A stretch of 5,720 bases of DNA from assembly GCA_005879205.1 (NCBI GenBank), contig VBLD01000271.1, positions 1 to 5,720 of the forward strand, read 5' to 3'. Of the stretch, positions 1 through 5,611 are shown one piece after another; position 1 is the stretch's first letter, and each line of letters starts with the position of its first letter. The stretch comes from Deltaproteobacteria bacterium. Lineage in GTDB: Bacteria > Desulfobacterota > Binatia > DP-6. The position numbers and the translations under genes are program-made. The notes under the pieces are model-generated. The model had not been told where the DNA came from. It was given only the letters and a program-made list of their open reading frames with translations, and ran no database searches.

Positions 1-415
1 AAACGGCCTGCTGCCGCTCCCACGGATGCACGGCCTCTCGGAACCGACGGAGCGCCGCCGAGCCGACCGGCGCAGTCGCGGCTCGCACGGCCGATGTTTG
101 CCGCGTCTCGCCGGCCGTCAGCAGGCTCCACGCAACCGCGTAGGCGTGCTTGCAATAGACCTCGACGGGACAGCTGCACGAGGGGAACCACGTGCCCTCG
201 GCGCGCTCCCAGACGACCTCGTAGTCCTCGGTCCCCCGGACGGTCGCGCGGACCGCTCGGGAATCGACCGTGATCTCCGCGACCCGCCGCCGTTCTGCGT
301 AGGCCCGACCGCGGGCACTCGTCTTGCGGCTGAACTCGTCGAGCGCCTGGCGGAGCCCATCGAGAGCAGGCGCGGGCAAGGTCGTCGCCACCACCACGTC
401 GCCCGCCAGCCCCAT
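1..415 (-). CDS. SWIM zinc-finger domain protein, N-terminal part (runs off left edge)
   Basis: The frame starts at ATG 415-413 and stays open to position 1, giving 138 visible residues. An in-frame TAA lies six codons upstream (TAA AGA TGC CGC TCG CGC ATG), so this ATG is the most upstream usable start. Around residues 25-45 is an arginine-rich segment (SRKTSARGRAYAERRRV), then a beta-rich stretch (VAEITVDSRAVRATVRG), then CSCPVEVYCKHAYAVA at about residues 81-96, which fits the SWIM pattern CxCxnCxH. SWIM domains bind zinc and are seen at the N-terminus of bacterial SNF2/DEAD-type helicases and in small stand-alone SWIM proteins. The decisive part is outside the window, so a SWIM-SNF2 helicase is a reasonable guess only. 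It lies downstream of the decayed MNT-HEPN pair on the same strand. The zinc ligands are intact, so the visible part looks functional. Confidence 0.8.
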   Translation of the reverse strand, partial: MGLAGDVVVATTLPAPALDGLRQALDEFSRKTSARGRAYAERRRVAEITVDSRAVRATVRGTEDYEVVWERAEGTWFPSCSCPVEVYCKHAYAVAWSLLTAGETRQTSAVRAATAPVGSAALRRFREAVHPWERQQAV

Positions 416-427
416 GCGCGAGCGGCA

Positions 428-456
428 TCTTTATGAATCTCGGGACCTGGACGCAA
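428..456 (-). promoter_or_regulatory. Weak candidate promoter for the SWIM gene
   Basis: On the minus strand, TTGCGT (456-451) is followed after 17 nt by TAAAGA (433-428), ending 12 nt before the ATG at 415. It sits in the only AT-rich patch nearby (ATTCATAAAGA). The layout resembles the stronger promoter at 4031-4060, but the match to consensus is poor and could be chance. Confidence 0.25.
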
Positions 457-470
457 GTGATCGGGCCGGC

Positions 471-548
471 AGCGACCTCGCGCAGCCGACTGACGACTTC
501 CTCGAGCTTGGCGAGACGCTCGCGCAGCGCCTCAACCCGCAGCACCAC
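471..548 (-). pseudogene. Truncated HEPN (HepT-like) toxin remnant
   Basis: After GGAGGAG (559-553), a frame opens at GTG 548 or GTG 545, overlapping the 3' end of the nucleotidyltransferase gene as HEPN genes do in MNT-HEPN pairs. It reads LRVEALRERLAKLEE followed by VVSRLREVA, which resembles the first helix of HepT proteins. After about 26 residues the similarity stops. The frame continues without a stop, but its later translation is only a shadow of the SWIM gene and has no HEPN-like helices. The HEPN RNase motif (RX4-6H), expected near residues 90-110, is not there. Intact members are about 130-145 residues, so this looks like a 5' stub left by a deletion between roughly 470 and 415. The identification rests on a short helix plus position and is moderate only. 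Confidence 0.45.
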
Positions 549-915
549 GGCGCTCCTCCACGCGGGCGCGCAGGTATTCCTGCTGAACGCGCCGAACGGG
601 CTGAAAGTCGAGGAAGCGGGAAAGGCTCAGGATCTCGAACTCGGCCTGCTCGCGAGGGTCTCGGGCCAGAAGGCACCGCCCGCTGGTGACGATCTCGAAG
701 CGCAGCGCCGGGGGCGCTCCGTTGAGAATCACCAGGTCGATGCGGGGAACGAGCGCGCCGAGGCGGCCGCGCAGCTCGCGCTCCGCGTCCCAATCGAGGG
801 GCGCGTCGAGGACGTCGCTTGCAGCAGAGCCGAAGCCATAGACGAGCCGCACGCGCGCGTCGGTCGCCAGCAGCTCGACCACTCGCTCGTATGACCCCCG
901 GCTCACGGCCGGCAT
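532..915 (-). CDS. MNT-type minimal nucleotidyltransferase (antitoxin-like), probably inactive
   Basis: The frame encodes 127 residues from ATG 915-913; a TTG 27 nt upstream is possible but gives a proline-rich, unlikely N-terminus. The family is recognisable from the beta strand and GS of the pol-beta fold (VRLVYGFGS, residues 22-30), the third acidic strand RIDLVILN (58-65), then APPALRFEIVTSGRCLLARD (67-86) and the C-terminal helix around FLDFQPV. Family members AMPylate and neutralise a HEPN RNase toxin (type VII toxin-antitoxin). Here the region after GS reads AASDVLDAPLDWD. The usual GSx10DxD loop and the hydrophobic strand after DxD appear to be missing about 13 residues, in frame. DWD happens to lie ten residues after GS, but it is followed by helix-like sequence (AERELRGRL) rather than a strand. 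I infer loss of activity. It is followed by a HEPN stub with an overlapping start. Confidence 0.72.
   Translation of the reverse strand: MPAVSRGSYERVVELLATDARVRLVYGFGSAASDVLDAPLDWDAERELRGRLGALVPRIDLVILNGAPPALRFEIVTSGRCLLARDPREQAEFEILSLSRFLDFQPVRRVQQEYLRARVEERRGAAG
553..559 (-). promoter_or_regulatory. Shine-Dalgarno site of the HEPN remnant
   Basis: GGAGGAG on the minus strand lies 4 nt before GTG 548 and 7 nt before GTG 545, inside the end of the nucleotidyltransferase gene. It is the strongest Shine-Dalgarno match in the window and supports a second translated gene having started here before it was truncated. Confidence 0.5.
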
Positions 916-923
916 GATAGGGA

Positions 924-972
924 GGGGCCTCGGAGGCCACAAGCCTCGGCGTCGCCCAGGCCGTTGGCCGGG
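924..972. repeat. Cluster of GC-rich inverted repeats between genes
   Basis: Three imperfect or perfect inverted repeats are packed here: GGCCTC-G-GAGGCC (926-938), GAGGC-CACAA-GCCTC (933-947), which shares bases with the first, and CCC(A)GGCC-GTT-GGCCGGG (955-972). They fill most of the gap between the PHP gene's stop (1003) and the nucleotidyltransferase start (915). They may form alternative RNA hairpins at the 3' end of the operon. Confidence 0.5.
955..972 (-). terminator. Candidate 3' hairpin of the four-gene operon
   Basis: On the minus strand, 31 nt after the PHP gene's stop codon, CCCGGCC-AAC-GGCC(T)GGG can pair as a seven-base-pair stem with one bulged T. No U-tract follows, so this is not a classical intrinsic terminator; it may slow polymerase or protect the 3' end. 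A smaller hairpin (CCGCT-GAGGAA-AGCGG) precedes it. Confidence 0.3.
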
Positions 973-1002
973 CCGCTTTCCTCAGCGGTCAGAGCCATCC
1001 CA

Positions 1003-1653
1003 TCAGGCGTTGCCCCGCCGGTGCCTGAAATCGACTGGCCGATAGCGCCCGCCCGCGAGCTCGCGGACCAGATCGTCCGTTGACCGGATCCGCGCCTCGA
1101 ACTCCGTCGCGCACACGCCGACGAAGCTCACCAGGTGCGAGTCGCTGCCGCCGTAGGCCCGGTAGCCGAACCGCTGGATCAGCTCCGCGACGCGCGCGTC
1201 CTCGCCTTTCCTGCTGCCACCGTTGAGCGCCTCGACGGCGACCACGCCGTCCAGCGGCGGCTTGCGCTCGTAGTGGTCGCAGAGGCCGACCGTCGGTCGT
1301 CCGGGATGGCAGGGGAGCGCGACGCCGCCCAGCCGGGCGACCTCGGTGACCACCTCCTGGGCCGGCAGGCGGACGTCGGTGAAGTCGAAGCGCGCGAGGA
1401 TGTCGGGGTTCACGCCGTAGACCAGCACGTGGCCGTAGTCGGTCTCCACCTCGGCGGCGTTGAGAATCAGGAAGCCGTACCGGTCCTCGAGCGCCCGGTA
1501 GTCGCGCCCGAGGTCGAACTGGCGGTGCTCGGTGAGCACGATGCCGTCGAGCGGGCGCTCGGCGCGCTTGCGCTGTAGGACCTTCAGATAGGCCTCGACC
1601 GGCGCGCGGCTGTCGTCCGAGAGCTCGGAGTGGAGATGCAGGTCGAGGATCAC
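1003..1653 (-). CDS. PHP-domain metal-dependent phosphoesterase
   Basis: The protein has 216 residues from GTG 1653-1651 to a TGA at 1005-1003. The start overlaps the preceding gene's stop as GTGA, and places DLHLHSELSDDS at residues 4-15, where PHP proteins normally begin; starting further upstream would add only sequence that shadows the OB-fold gene. Metal-binding motifs are complete: HxH (H6, H8), TEH (H43), AAEVE (E68), GHVLVYG (H75), PCHPGR (H116) and GSDSH (D171, H173). This matches stand-alone PHP phosphoesterases, a family that includes the TrpH/YciV nucleotide and oligonucleotide phosphatases; no polymerase or other domain is attached. It is the last gene of an operon of acyl-CoA-type enzymes, an unexpected place for a phosphoesterase. 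The substrate is unknown; a hydrolytic role on a non-phosphate ester is also possible in this superfamily. Confidence 0.88.
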   Translation of the reverse strand: MILDLHLHSELSDDSRAPVEAYLKVLQRKRAERPLDGIVLTEHRQFDLGRDYRALEDRYGFLILNAAEVETDYGHVLVYGVNPDILARFDFTDVRLPAQEVVTEVARLGGVALPCHPGRPTVGLCDHYERKPPLDGVVAVEALNGGSRKGEDARVAELIQRFGYRAYGGSDSHLVSFVGVCATEFEARIRSTDDLVRELAGGRYRPVDFRHRRGNA

Positions 1654-2066
1654 GCCGGCCGGAACTTGGGGAGCGCGATCTCGCCCGTCACGTCCTCGAA
1701 CGCGACCTCGACCGGCATGCCGGTGCGGACGTCGTCCGGCGCGCAGCCGACGAGGTTGGTGACCAGCCTCGGGCCTTCCTCGAGCTCGACCATGGCGAGC
1801 ACGTAGGGCAGCTCGTCGCGGAATCCCGCCGTCTGGTTCTGCTGGGTGACGGTGAACGTGTAGACCGTGCCGCGGCCGCTCGCCCGCACCCATTCCGTCG
1901 CCGACGACAGGCACGATGGGCAGACCGCGCGAGGATAGGAGCGCGCCGTGCCGCAGTCGCGGCAGCGCTGGAAGTAGAGCTCGTGCCGCGCGAGCGCCTC
2001 CCAGTAGCCGCGCGACTCCTCGTCGACGCGCGGCAGCGGCTTCTTGTAGGGCCTCGTCTCCGCCAT
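1650..2066 (-). CDS. Zn-ribbon/OB-fold (DUF35) acyl-CoA-binding partner protein
   Basis: A 138-residue protein from ATG 2066. An N-terminal helix (ESRGYWEALARHEL, about 17-30) leads to a rubredoxin-like zinc ribbon with CRDC (C35, C38) and CPSC (C49, C52), then an OB-fold beginning GRGTVYTFTVT (65-75) and PYVLAMVELEEGPRLVTNL (87-105). This order is typical of DUF35 proteins such as ChsH2's DUF35 domain, BbsA and the archaeal protein that bridges acetoacetyl-CoA thiolase and HMG-CoA synthase. These proteins bind a thiolase-superfamily enzyme and help hold or channel the CoA thioester. Its gene lies 1 nt after the thiolase-like gene's stop and overlaps the PHP gene by 4 nt, so co-translation is likely. 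It has no enzymatic motif of its own. I infer a stable complex with the upstream thiolase-like protein. Confidence 0.92.
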   Translation of the reverse strand: MAETRPYKKPLPRVDEESRGYWEALARHELYFQRCRDCGTARSYPRAVCPSCLSSATEWVRASGRGTVYTFTVTQQNQTAGFRDELPYVLAMVELEEGPRLVTNLVGCAPDDVRTGMPVEVAFEDVTGEIALPKFRPA

Positions 2067-2067
2067 C

Positions 2068-3219
2068 TCAGGACCGTCCGAGGATCATCGTGACGCCGCT
2101 GTGCCGCTGGCCGAGCATGCCGCCCGTGCCGTGCACGAGCGCGAGCTTCGCGTCGCTCACCTGCGCCTCGCCTCCCTCGCCGCGGAGCTGCCGCACCGCC
2201 TCGATGACCAGGAAGATGCCGCGCATGCCGGGGTGGTTCGACGACAGCCCTCCCCCGTCGGTGTTGACCGGCAGCGCGCCGCCGAGGGCGATGCGGCCGC
2301 CGGCGCAGAAGGCGCCGCCCTCCCCCGGCTTGCAGAAGCCGAGCGCCTCGAGCGTCGCCAGCACGGTGATGGTGTAGGAGTCATAGATCATGCAGCAGTC
2401 GATGTCGTCGTGGCGGACGCCGGCGCGGGCGAGGGCGAGAGGTCCGGACTGCCGTGCGGCGACGTCCAGCAGGTCATGCCGCCCGATGCCCAGGTGACGG
2501 ACCGCCTCGGCGCCGCCGAGGATGAGGACGGCCCGCCTGGCGAGGTCACGCGCGCGCTCCGCCGAGGTGAGGACCAGCGCGCCCCCGCCGTCGGAGATGA
2601 CGCAGCAGTCGAGGAGGTGGAGCGGCGAGGAGATCACGCGCGAGGCGAGCACGTCCTCGACCGTGATCGGCTCGCGGTACTTGGCGTGCGGGTTCAGACC
2701 CGCGTGCCGTCGCATCGTCACCGCGATCTCGGCGAGCTCGGCGCTGGTCGTGCCATACTCGTGCATGTGACGCTGCGCGACCATCGCATACGAGCCGACG
2801 ATGGTCGGCCCGAAGGGCGCCTCGAACTGGTCGGGCGGCTCGCCCATGACGAGGCCGGCCGTGCCGACCGCGAAGCGCTCGGAGGCCGCCGTCGAGCCGT
2901 AGGTCACGAGCGCCACCTTGCAGAGGCCCGCCGCGATCGCCGCGGCGGCGTGGAGGCAGTGCGACACGAACGACGAGCCGCCGATCGACGTCGAGTCGAC
3001 GTGGTCGGGCCGGAGGTCGAGGTGCTGGCAGAGCGAGAGGAGCCCGATCGGGCCGACGCCGCTCGTGAAGAAGCCGTCCACGTCACCAATGGTAAGACCG
3101 GCGTCGGCGAGGGCGCCGCGCGCGCTCTCGGCGTGGATCTGGAACGCCGTCATGTGCGGCGCGAAACGCGTCGGGTGCTCCCATGCGCCGACGACCGCGG
3201 TCGTGCCCCAGATGCTCAT
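2068..3219 (-). CDS. Thiolase-superfamily protein (SCP2-thiolase/lipid-transfer type), canonical Cys apparently absent
   Basis: A 383-residue protein, the usual length for SCP2-type thiolases, from an ATG that overlaps the hydrolase stop as ATGA. Family features in order: TAVVGAWEHPTRF (7-19); TSIGGSSFVSHCLHAAAAIAAG (77-98, split: TSIGGSSFVSH then CLHAAAAIAAG); YDSYTITVLATLEALGF (279-295); LGGALPVNTDGGG (312-324); NHPGMRG (328-334); HGTGGMLG (363-370). Classical thiolases place a nucleophilic cysteine at the stretch here read as STSIGGS, and a second in CGGG near the C-terminus; here the second is GTGG and no cysteine lies at the first. C88 is a few residues further on. H329 of the NHPGM motif remains. 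Members lacking these cysteines include retro-aldolases of steroid side-chain degradation (Ltp2 type), which work with a DUF35 partner like the next gene. Thus a retro-aldolase, an acyltransferase or a non-decarboxylating thiolase are all possible; the exact reaction is inference. Confidence 0.88.
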   Translation of the reverse strand: MSIWGTTAVVGAWEHPTRFAPHMTAFQIHAESARGALADAGLTIGDVDGFFTSGVGPIGLLSLCQHLDLRPDHVDSTSIGGSSFVSHCLHAAAAIAAGLCKVALVTYGSTAASERFAVGTAGLVMGEPPDQFEAPFGPTIVGSYAMVAQRHMHEYGTTSAELAEIAVTMRRHAGLNPHAKYREPITVEDVLASRVISSPLHLLDCCVISDGGGALVLTSAERARDLARRAVLILGGAEAVRHLGIGRHDLLDVAARQSGPLALARAGVRHDDIDCCMIYDSYTITVLATLEALGFCKPGEGGAFCAGGRIALGGALPVNTDGGGLSSNHPGMRGIFLVIEAVRQLRGEGGEAQVSDAKLALVHGTGGMLGQRHSGVTMILGRS

Positions 3220-4022
3220 GGCAGGGCCGCCGCGAACACCGCGACCAACCGGTTGAAACGGTCGGCCTGCTCGAGAGGAGCCTGATGCCCGGCCGCGGGG
3301 ATCACCTCGAGCCGCGCCTCACGGATGCCCCGTGCCAGCTCCTCGGCGAGGGCGACGGGCGTCACCTGGTCGTCCGCGCCGGCGACGACCAGCGTCGGCG
3401 TGCGGATGCGGCCGAGCAGCTCGCGGCCGTCAAACCCCTGACAGGCGAGCAGGTCGGTCAGGCGGACGCGCGGATCGGTCTTCACCTGCTCGGTCCATGC
3501 CTCGCGCATGAGGTCCATCCCGGTGGCGGGCGAGAACGTCTCCGTGCTGAACTGCTGGGGCAGCCGGCCGCGCACGACGTCGCGGAGGACGGCGAGGTTC
3601 TCGTCCCGGATGGGAAACCGCACGGCGCCGCCGGCGAGCACGAGCCCCTGGAGCAGCTCGGGGCGGCGGGCGGCGATCGTCATGGCGATGGCCGCACCCA
3701 TGCTGCGTCCGACGAGGACGAACCGCCGGAGCCGGAGCGCCGCGGCGAAGCGCACGACGAACTCGGCGCAGGCGTCGAGGGTCGGCAGGCCCTCGACGCC
3801 GCTCGACCGTCCGTGACCGGGGAGGTCGAGCGCGACCACGCTGTCGTCGACGGCCGCCGCCTCCACCTGGCGGCGCCACATGCCGGCGTTGCTGCCGGCC
3901 GCGTGCACGAGCACGAAGAGGCGGCCGCGGTCGAGCGCGGGCGGGACGTCGGGAAGCGTCGTCGGGCCGCTGTGCAGGTAGTGGACGGCGGTGCCGTCGA
4001 CGGTGACGTACTTCGCGGGCAC
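3216..4022 (-). CDS. Alpha/beta-fold hydrolase
   Basis: A 268-residue protein, normal for the fold, from GTG 4022-4020; no better start lies near, and the N-terminus (YVTVDGTAVHYLHSG) is typical of the family. The catalytic set is complete: oxyanion segment LVHAAGSN (39-45; HAAG instead of HGxG), LDLPGHGRS (65-73), nucleophile elbow GRSMGA with S107, acid in GADDQVTP (probably D218) and GHQAPLEQ with H246. Relatives include 3-oxoadipate enol-lactonase-like enzymes, C-C bond hydrolases and thioesterases, which cannot be separated by eye. No signal peptide is visible, so it is cytoplasmic. It is the first gene of the operon and overlaps the thiolase-like gene by 4 nt, which suggests that it opens a ring or ester, or releases a product, in the same acyl-CoA pathway. 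The promoter at 4031-4060 serves it directly. Confidence 0.9.
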   Translation of the reverse strand: MPAKYVTVDGTAVHYLHSGPTTLPDVPPALDRGRLFVLVHAAGSNAGMWRRQVEAAAVDDSVVALDLPGHGRSSGVEGLPTLDACAEFVVRFAAALRLRRFVLVGRSMGAAIAMTIAARRPELLQGLVLAGGAVRFPIRDENLAVLRDVVRGRLPQQFSTETFSPATGMDLMREAWTEQVKTDPRVRLTDLLACQGFDGRELLGRIRTPTLVVAGADDQVTPVALAEELARGIREARLEVIPAAGHQAPLEQADRFNRLVAVFAAALP

Positions 4023-4030
4023 GGCCGCTC

Positions 4031-4060
4031 TGTCTAGGACGCCGCCGCGCGCGGTGTCAA
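4031..4060 (-). promoter_or_regulatory. Housekeeping-type promoter of the hydrolase-thiolase-OB-PHP operon
   Basis: On the minus strand a perfect -35 box TTGACA (4060-4055) is separated by 18 nt of GC-rich spacer from TAGACA (4036-4031) as -10. Transcription would start about 7 nt later, near 4024, while the GTG start is at 4022. The transcript would have almost no 5' leader. No Shine-Dalgarno sequence precedes the GTG. Confidence 0.65.
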
Positions 4061-4179
4061 TTCACGGGCTATTCGTCGTCGGCGTGCTGCGCTGCCTGCC
4101 AGAGCTCTCGAAAACGACGGTGACGAAACAAGGCCGACGCGGGTCCGACGATGTCGCATTGGAGCCGCGGTGATTGGTC

Positions 4180-4197
4180 GCGACGCTTCGCCGTCGC
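4180..4197 (-). terminator. Candidate hairpin after the GH1 gene
   Basis: On the minus strand, 13 nt after the GH1 stop (TAG at 4213-4211), GCGACG-GCGAAG-CGTCGC forms a perfect six-base-pair stem with a six-base loop. No U-tract follows. It could be a weak or Rho-assisted terminator, or chance in GC-rich DNA. Confidence 0.3.
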
Positions 4198-4210
4198 TGC
4201 CGGCGCCGAA

Positions 4211-5474
4211 CTACGTGCCCCTTCCGGAAGCCACGGCCGCTGGCAGCGCGTTGCGCGCGATCACGTCGCGGTAGAAATACGCCGCCGGCCGTGGCCGGCG
4301 CGCGAGCGTGCCGGGCTCGAGCCCGATCAGCCCGAAGTGGCGCGCCCATCCCTCCGCCCACTCGAAGTTGTCCATCAGCGACCAGTAGAAGTAGCCCCGT
4401 ACGTCAGCCCCGGCGGCGATCGCGTCCGCCACCTGGCCGAGGTGGGCGGCCAGGTAGCGAGTGCGGGCGTCCTCGTCGAGCGTCGCGTGGCCGTTTTCGG
4501 TGACGAAGAGCGGCTTGCCGGCAGCGCCGAGGCGACGGAGAAGGCCGCCCAGCCCCGGCGAGTGGACCTCCCAGCCCATCTCGTCGAGGAACTCCGGCGG
4601 CTCCCCGGGTCGGCGGAGACTCTCGAGTCCCGACGGCGCGCCGCCCCGCACGAGGATCCGCATGTAGTAGTTCAGGCCGAGGACGTCGAAGCTCCCGGCG
4701 AGGCCGGGTACCTCCTCTCCCTCCCCGCAGGGCGGCCCGACCCGGCCGGTCGTGATCCCACCCAGGTACCACCGGTTCACGAAATGGTCCTGCTGCTCCG
4801 CCTCGGCGCGATCTTCGGCATTGCCGGGATCGAGCGGTTCGAACCACATCATGTTGAGGACCGGCCCCACCGGCACTGCGCCCGGGACGACGGCGCGCAG
4901 CGCCCGGTACATCGCGCCGTGCGAGAGCAGCGTGTGGCGCGCGACGACCAGGGCACGCCCGACGTCTTGCACGCCCGGCGGGTGGATCCCGAGCATGTAC
5001 GACAGCACGGGCGCCACCATCGGCTCGTTGATCGTCCACCAGATCGCCACCCGCTCGCCGAGGGCACGTCCCGTCCGTTCCGCGAACCGCGCCAGCCAGT
5101 CGACGATGCGCGGGTTCTCCCAGGAAGTGATGGAGCGTCGCCGTCGGCGTCATCCCATGGCGGCGGACGGCGTCGCAGACGGCGCGGTAGTGGTCGAGCT
5201 CGCGCTCCTCGAAGCGCCCTTCCTCCGGCTCGATGCGGCTCCACTCGATCGAGAAACGCTGCGCGGTGTGGCCGAGCTCGGCGGCGAGCCGGAAGTCGTC
5301 GTCGAACCGCCGGTAGTGGTCACAGGCGAGGCCGGAGACGTCACCGTCGCGGATGTGGCCGGCCTCCTGCTCCCAGGCCCACCACTGGTTGTTCGTGCAG
5401 TTGCCTTCCACCTGGTGCGCCGAGGTGGCGGCGCCCCAGAGGAAGCCCGGCGGGAAGGCGCGGCCTGCCGGCAT
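4211..5474 (-). CDS. GH1 family beta-glucosidase, split by a one-base frameshift
   Basis: Read with one base removed, 4211-5474 encodes 420 residues from ATG 5474, slightly short of the usual 440-460. The first frame gives FPPGFLWGAATSAHQVEG (7-24), NNQWWAWEQ (28-36), QRFSIEWSRIEPEEG (72-86) and ends correctly at TLHHF (113-117). The sequence then needs WENPRIVDWLARF, which lies in the next frame and runs to the stop with WWTINEP (acid/base E150), LFVTENG (nucleophile E326) and the glycone site YWSLMDNFEWAEGW. The break is an extra base in the GG at 5123-5124 (CAC TTC C TGG). Without correction, the first frame runs on through unrelated sequence. GH1 enzymes cleave beta-linked glucosides and galactosides with retention. 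All catalytic residues survive, so this is either a very recent mutation or a sequencing or assembly error. No signal peptide is visible, so the enzyme would be cytoplasmic. Confidence 0.88.
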
Positions 5475-5483
5475 CGGGCGCGT

Positions 5484-5487
5484 TCCT
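5484..5487 (-). promoter_or_regulatory. Ribosome binding site of the GH1 gene
   Basis: AGGA on the minus strand lies 9 nt before ATG 5474. It supports this ATG over the further upstream TTG and matches the family N-terminus, where FPPGFLWG normally follows within about ten residues. Confidence 0.5.
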
Positions 5488-5532
5488 AGCAGGATCGTCC
5501 GCGGCTTGCGACCCGGGCCGCGCTGCGGCAAC

Positions 5533-5594
5533 TCTGATCGGAGCGGCCGGGCGCCCGTTCAAGTGCGCGCCCCCGCCCGCCGATATCTGATCGG
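5533..5594. repeat. Nine-base direct repeat TCTGATCGG, 53 nt apart
   Basis: TCTGATCGG occurs at 5533-5541 and 5586-5594 in the intergenic region between the GH1 gene and motA. The 53-nt offset is close to five helical turns, so both copies would face the same side of the DNA. It could be a binding-site pair or coincidence. Confidence 0.3.
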
Positions 5595-5595
5595 G

Positions 5596-5611
5596 CCCGT
5601 CCGTCGACGGG
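5596..5611. repeat. Inverted repeat upstream of motA
   Basis: CCCGTC (5596-5601) and GACGGG (5606-5611) are exact inverted copies around a four-base loop. Within them, CCGTCGACGG (5601-5610) is itself a perfect ten-base palindrome. It abuts the 14-bp palindrome to its right. Confidence 0.5.

Noticed and set aside
1..470. Continuation of the HEPN frame to the left edge as a full-length toxin
   Set aside because: The frame stays open but its translation lacks HEPN helices and the RX4-6H motif, and the same strand is better explained by the SWIM protein in another frame.
1654..1914. An upstream extension of the PHP protein to 303 residues
   Set aside because: The extra 87 residues are an out-of-frame reading of the OB-fold gene. 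GTG 1653 places the HxH motif where PHP proteins begin and gives a GTGA overlap.
2101..3285. A long plus-strand open frame (394 codons) opposite the thiolase gene
   Set aside because: It is rich in Arg, Ala, Glu and Asp with no recognisable motif and lies entirely antisense to a clearly conserved enzyme. High GC in third positions suppresses stops on the opposite strand.
3183..4037. A 284-codon plus-strand open frame opposite the alpha/beta hydrolase
   Set aside because: The hydrolase has a full catalytic triad in the minus-strand frame; the plus frame shows only charged low-complexity sequence.
5110..5135. Programmed ribosomal frameshifting in the GH1 gene
   Set aside because: There is no slippery heptamer, no RF2-like stop context and no obvious functional reason; a mutation or sequence error is simpler.
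4151..5590. A 479-codon plus-strand open frame opposite the GH1 gene, unbroken across the GH1 frameshift
   Set aside because: Its composition is low-complexity and Arg/Pro-rich with no family features, whereas the minus strand carries the complete GH1 motif set. Its length is explained by GC bias.
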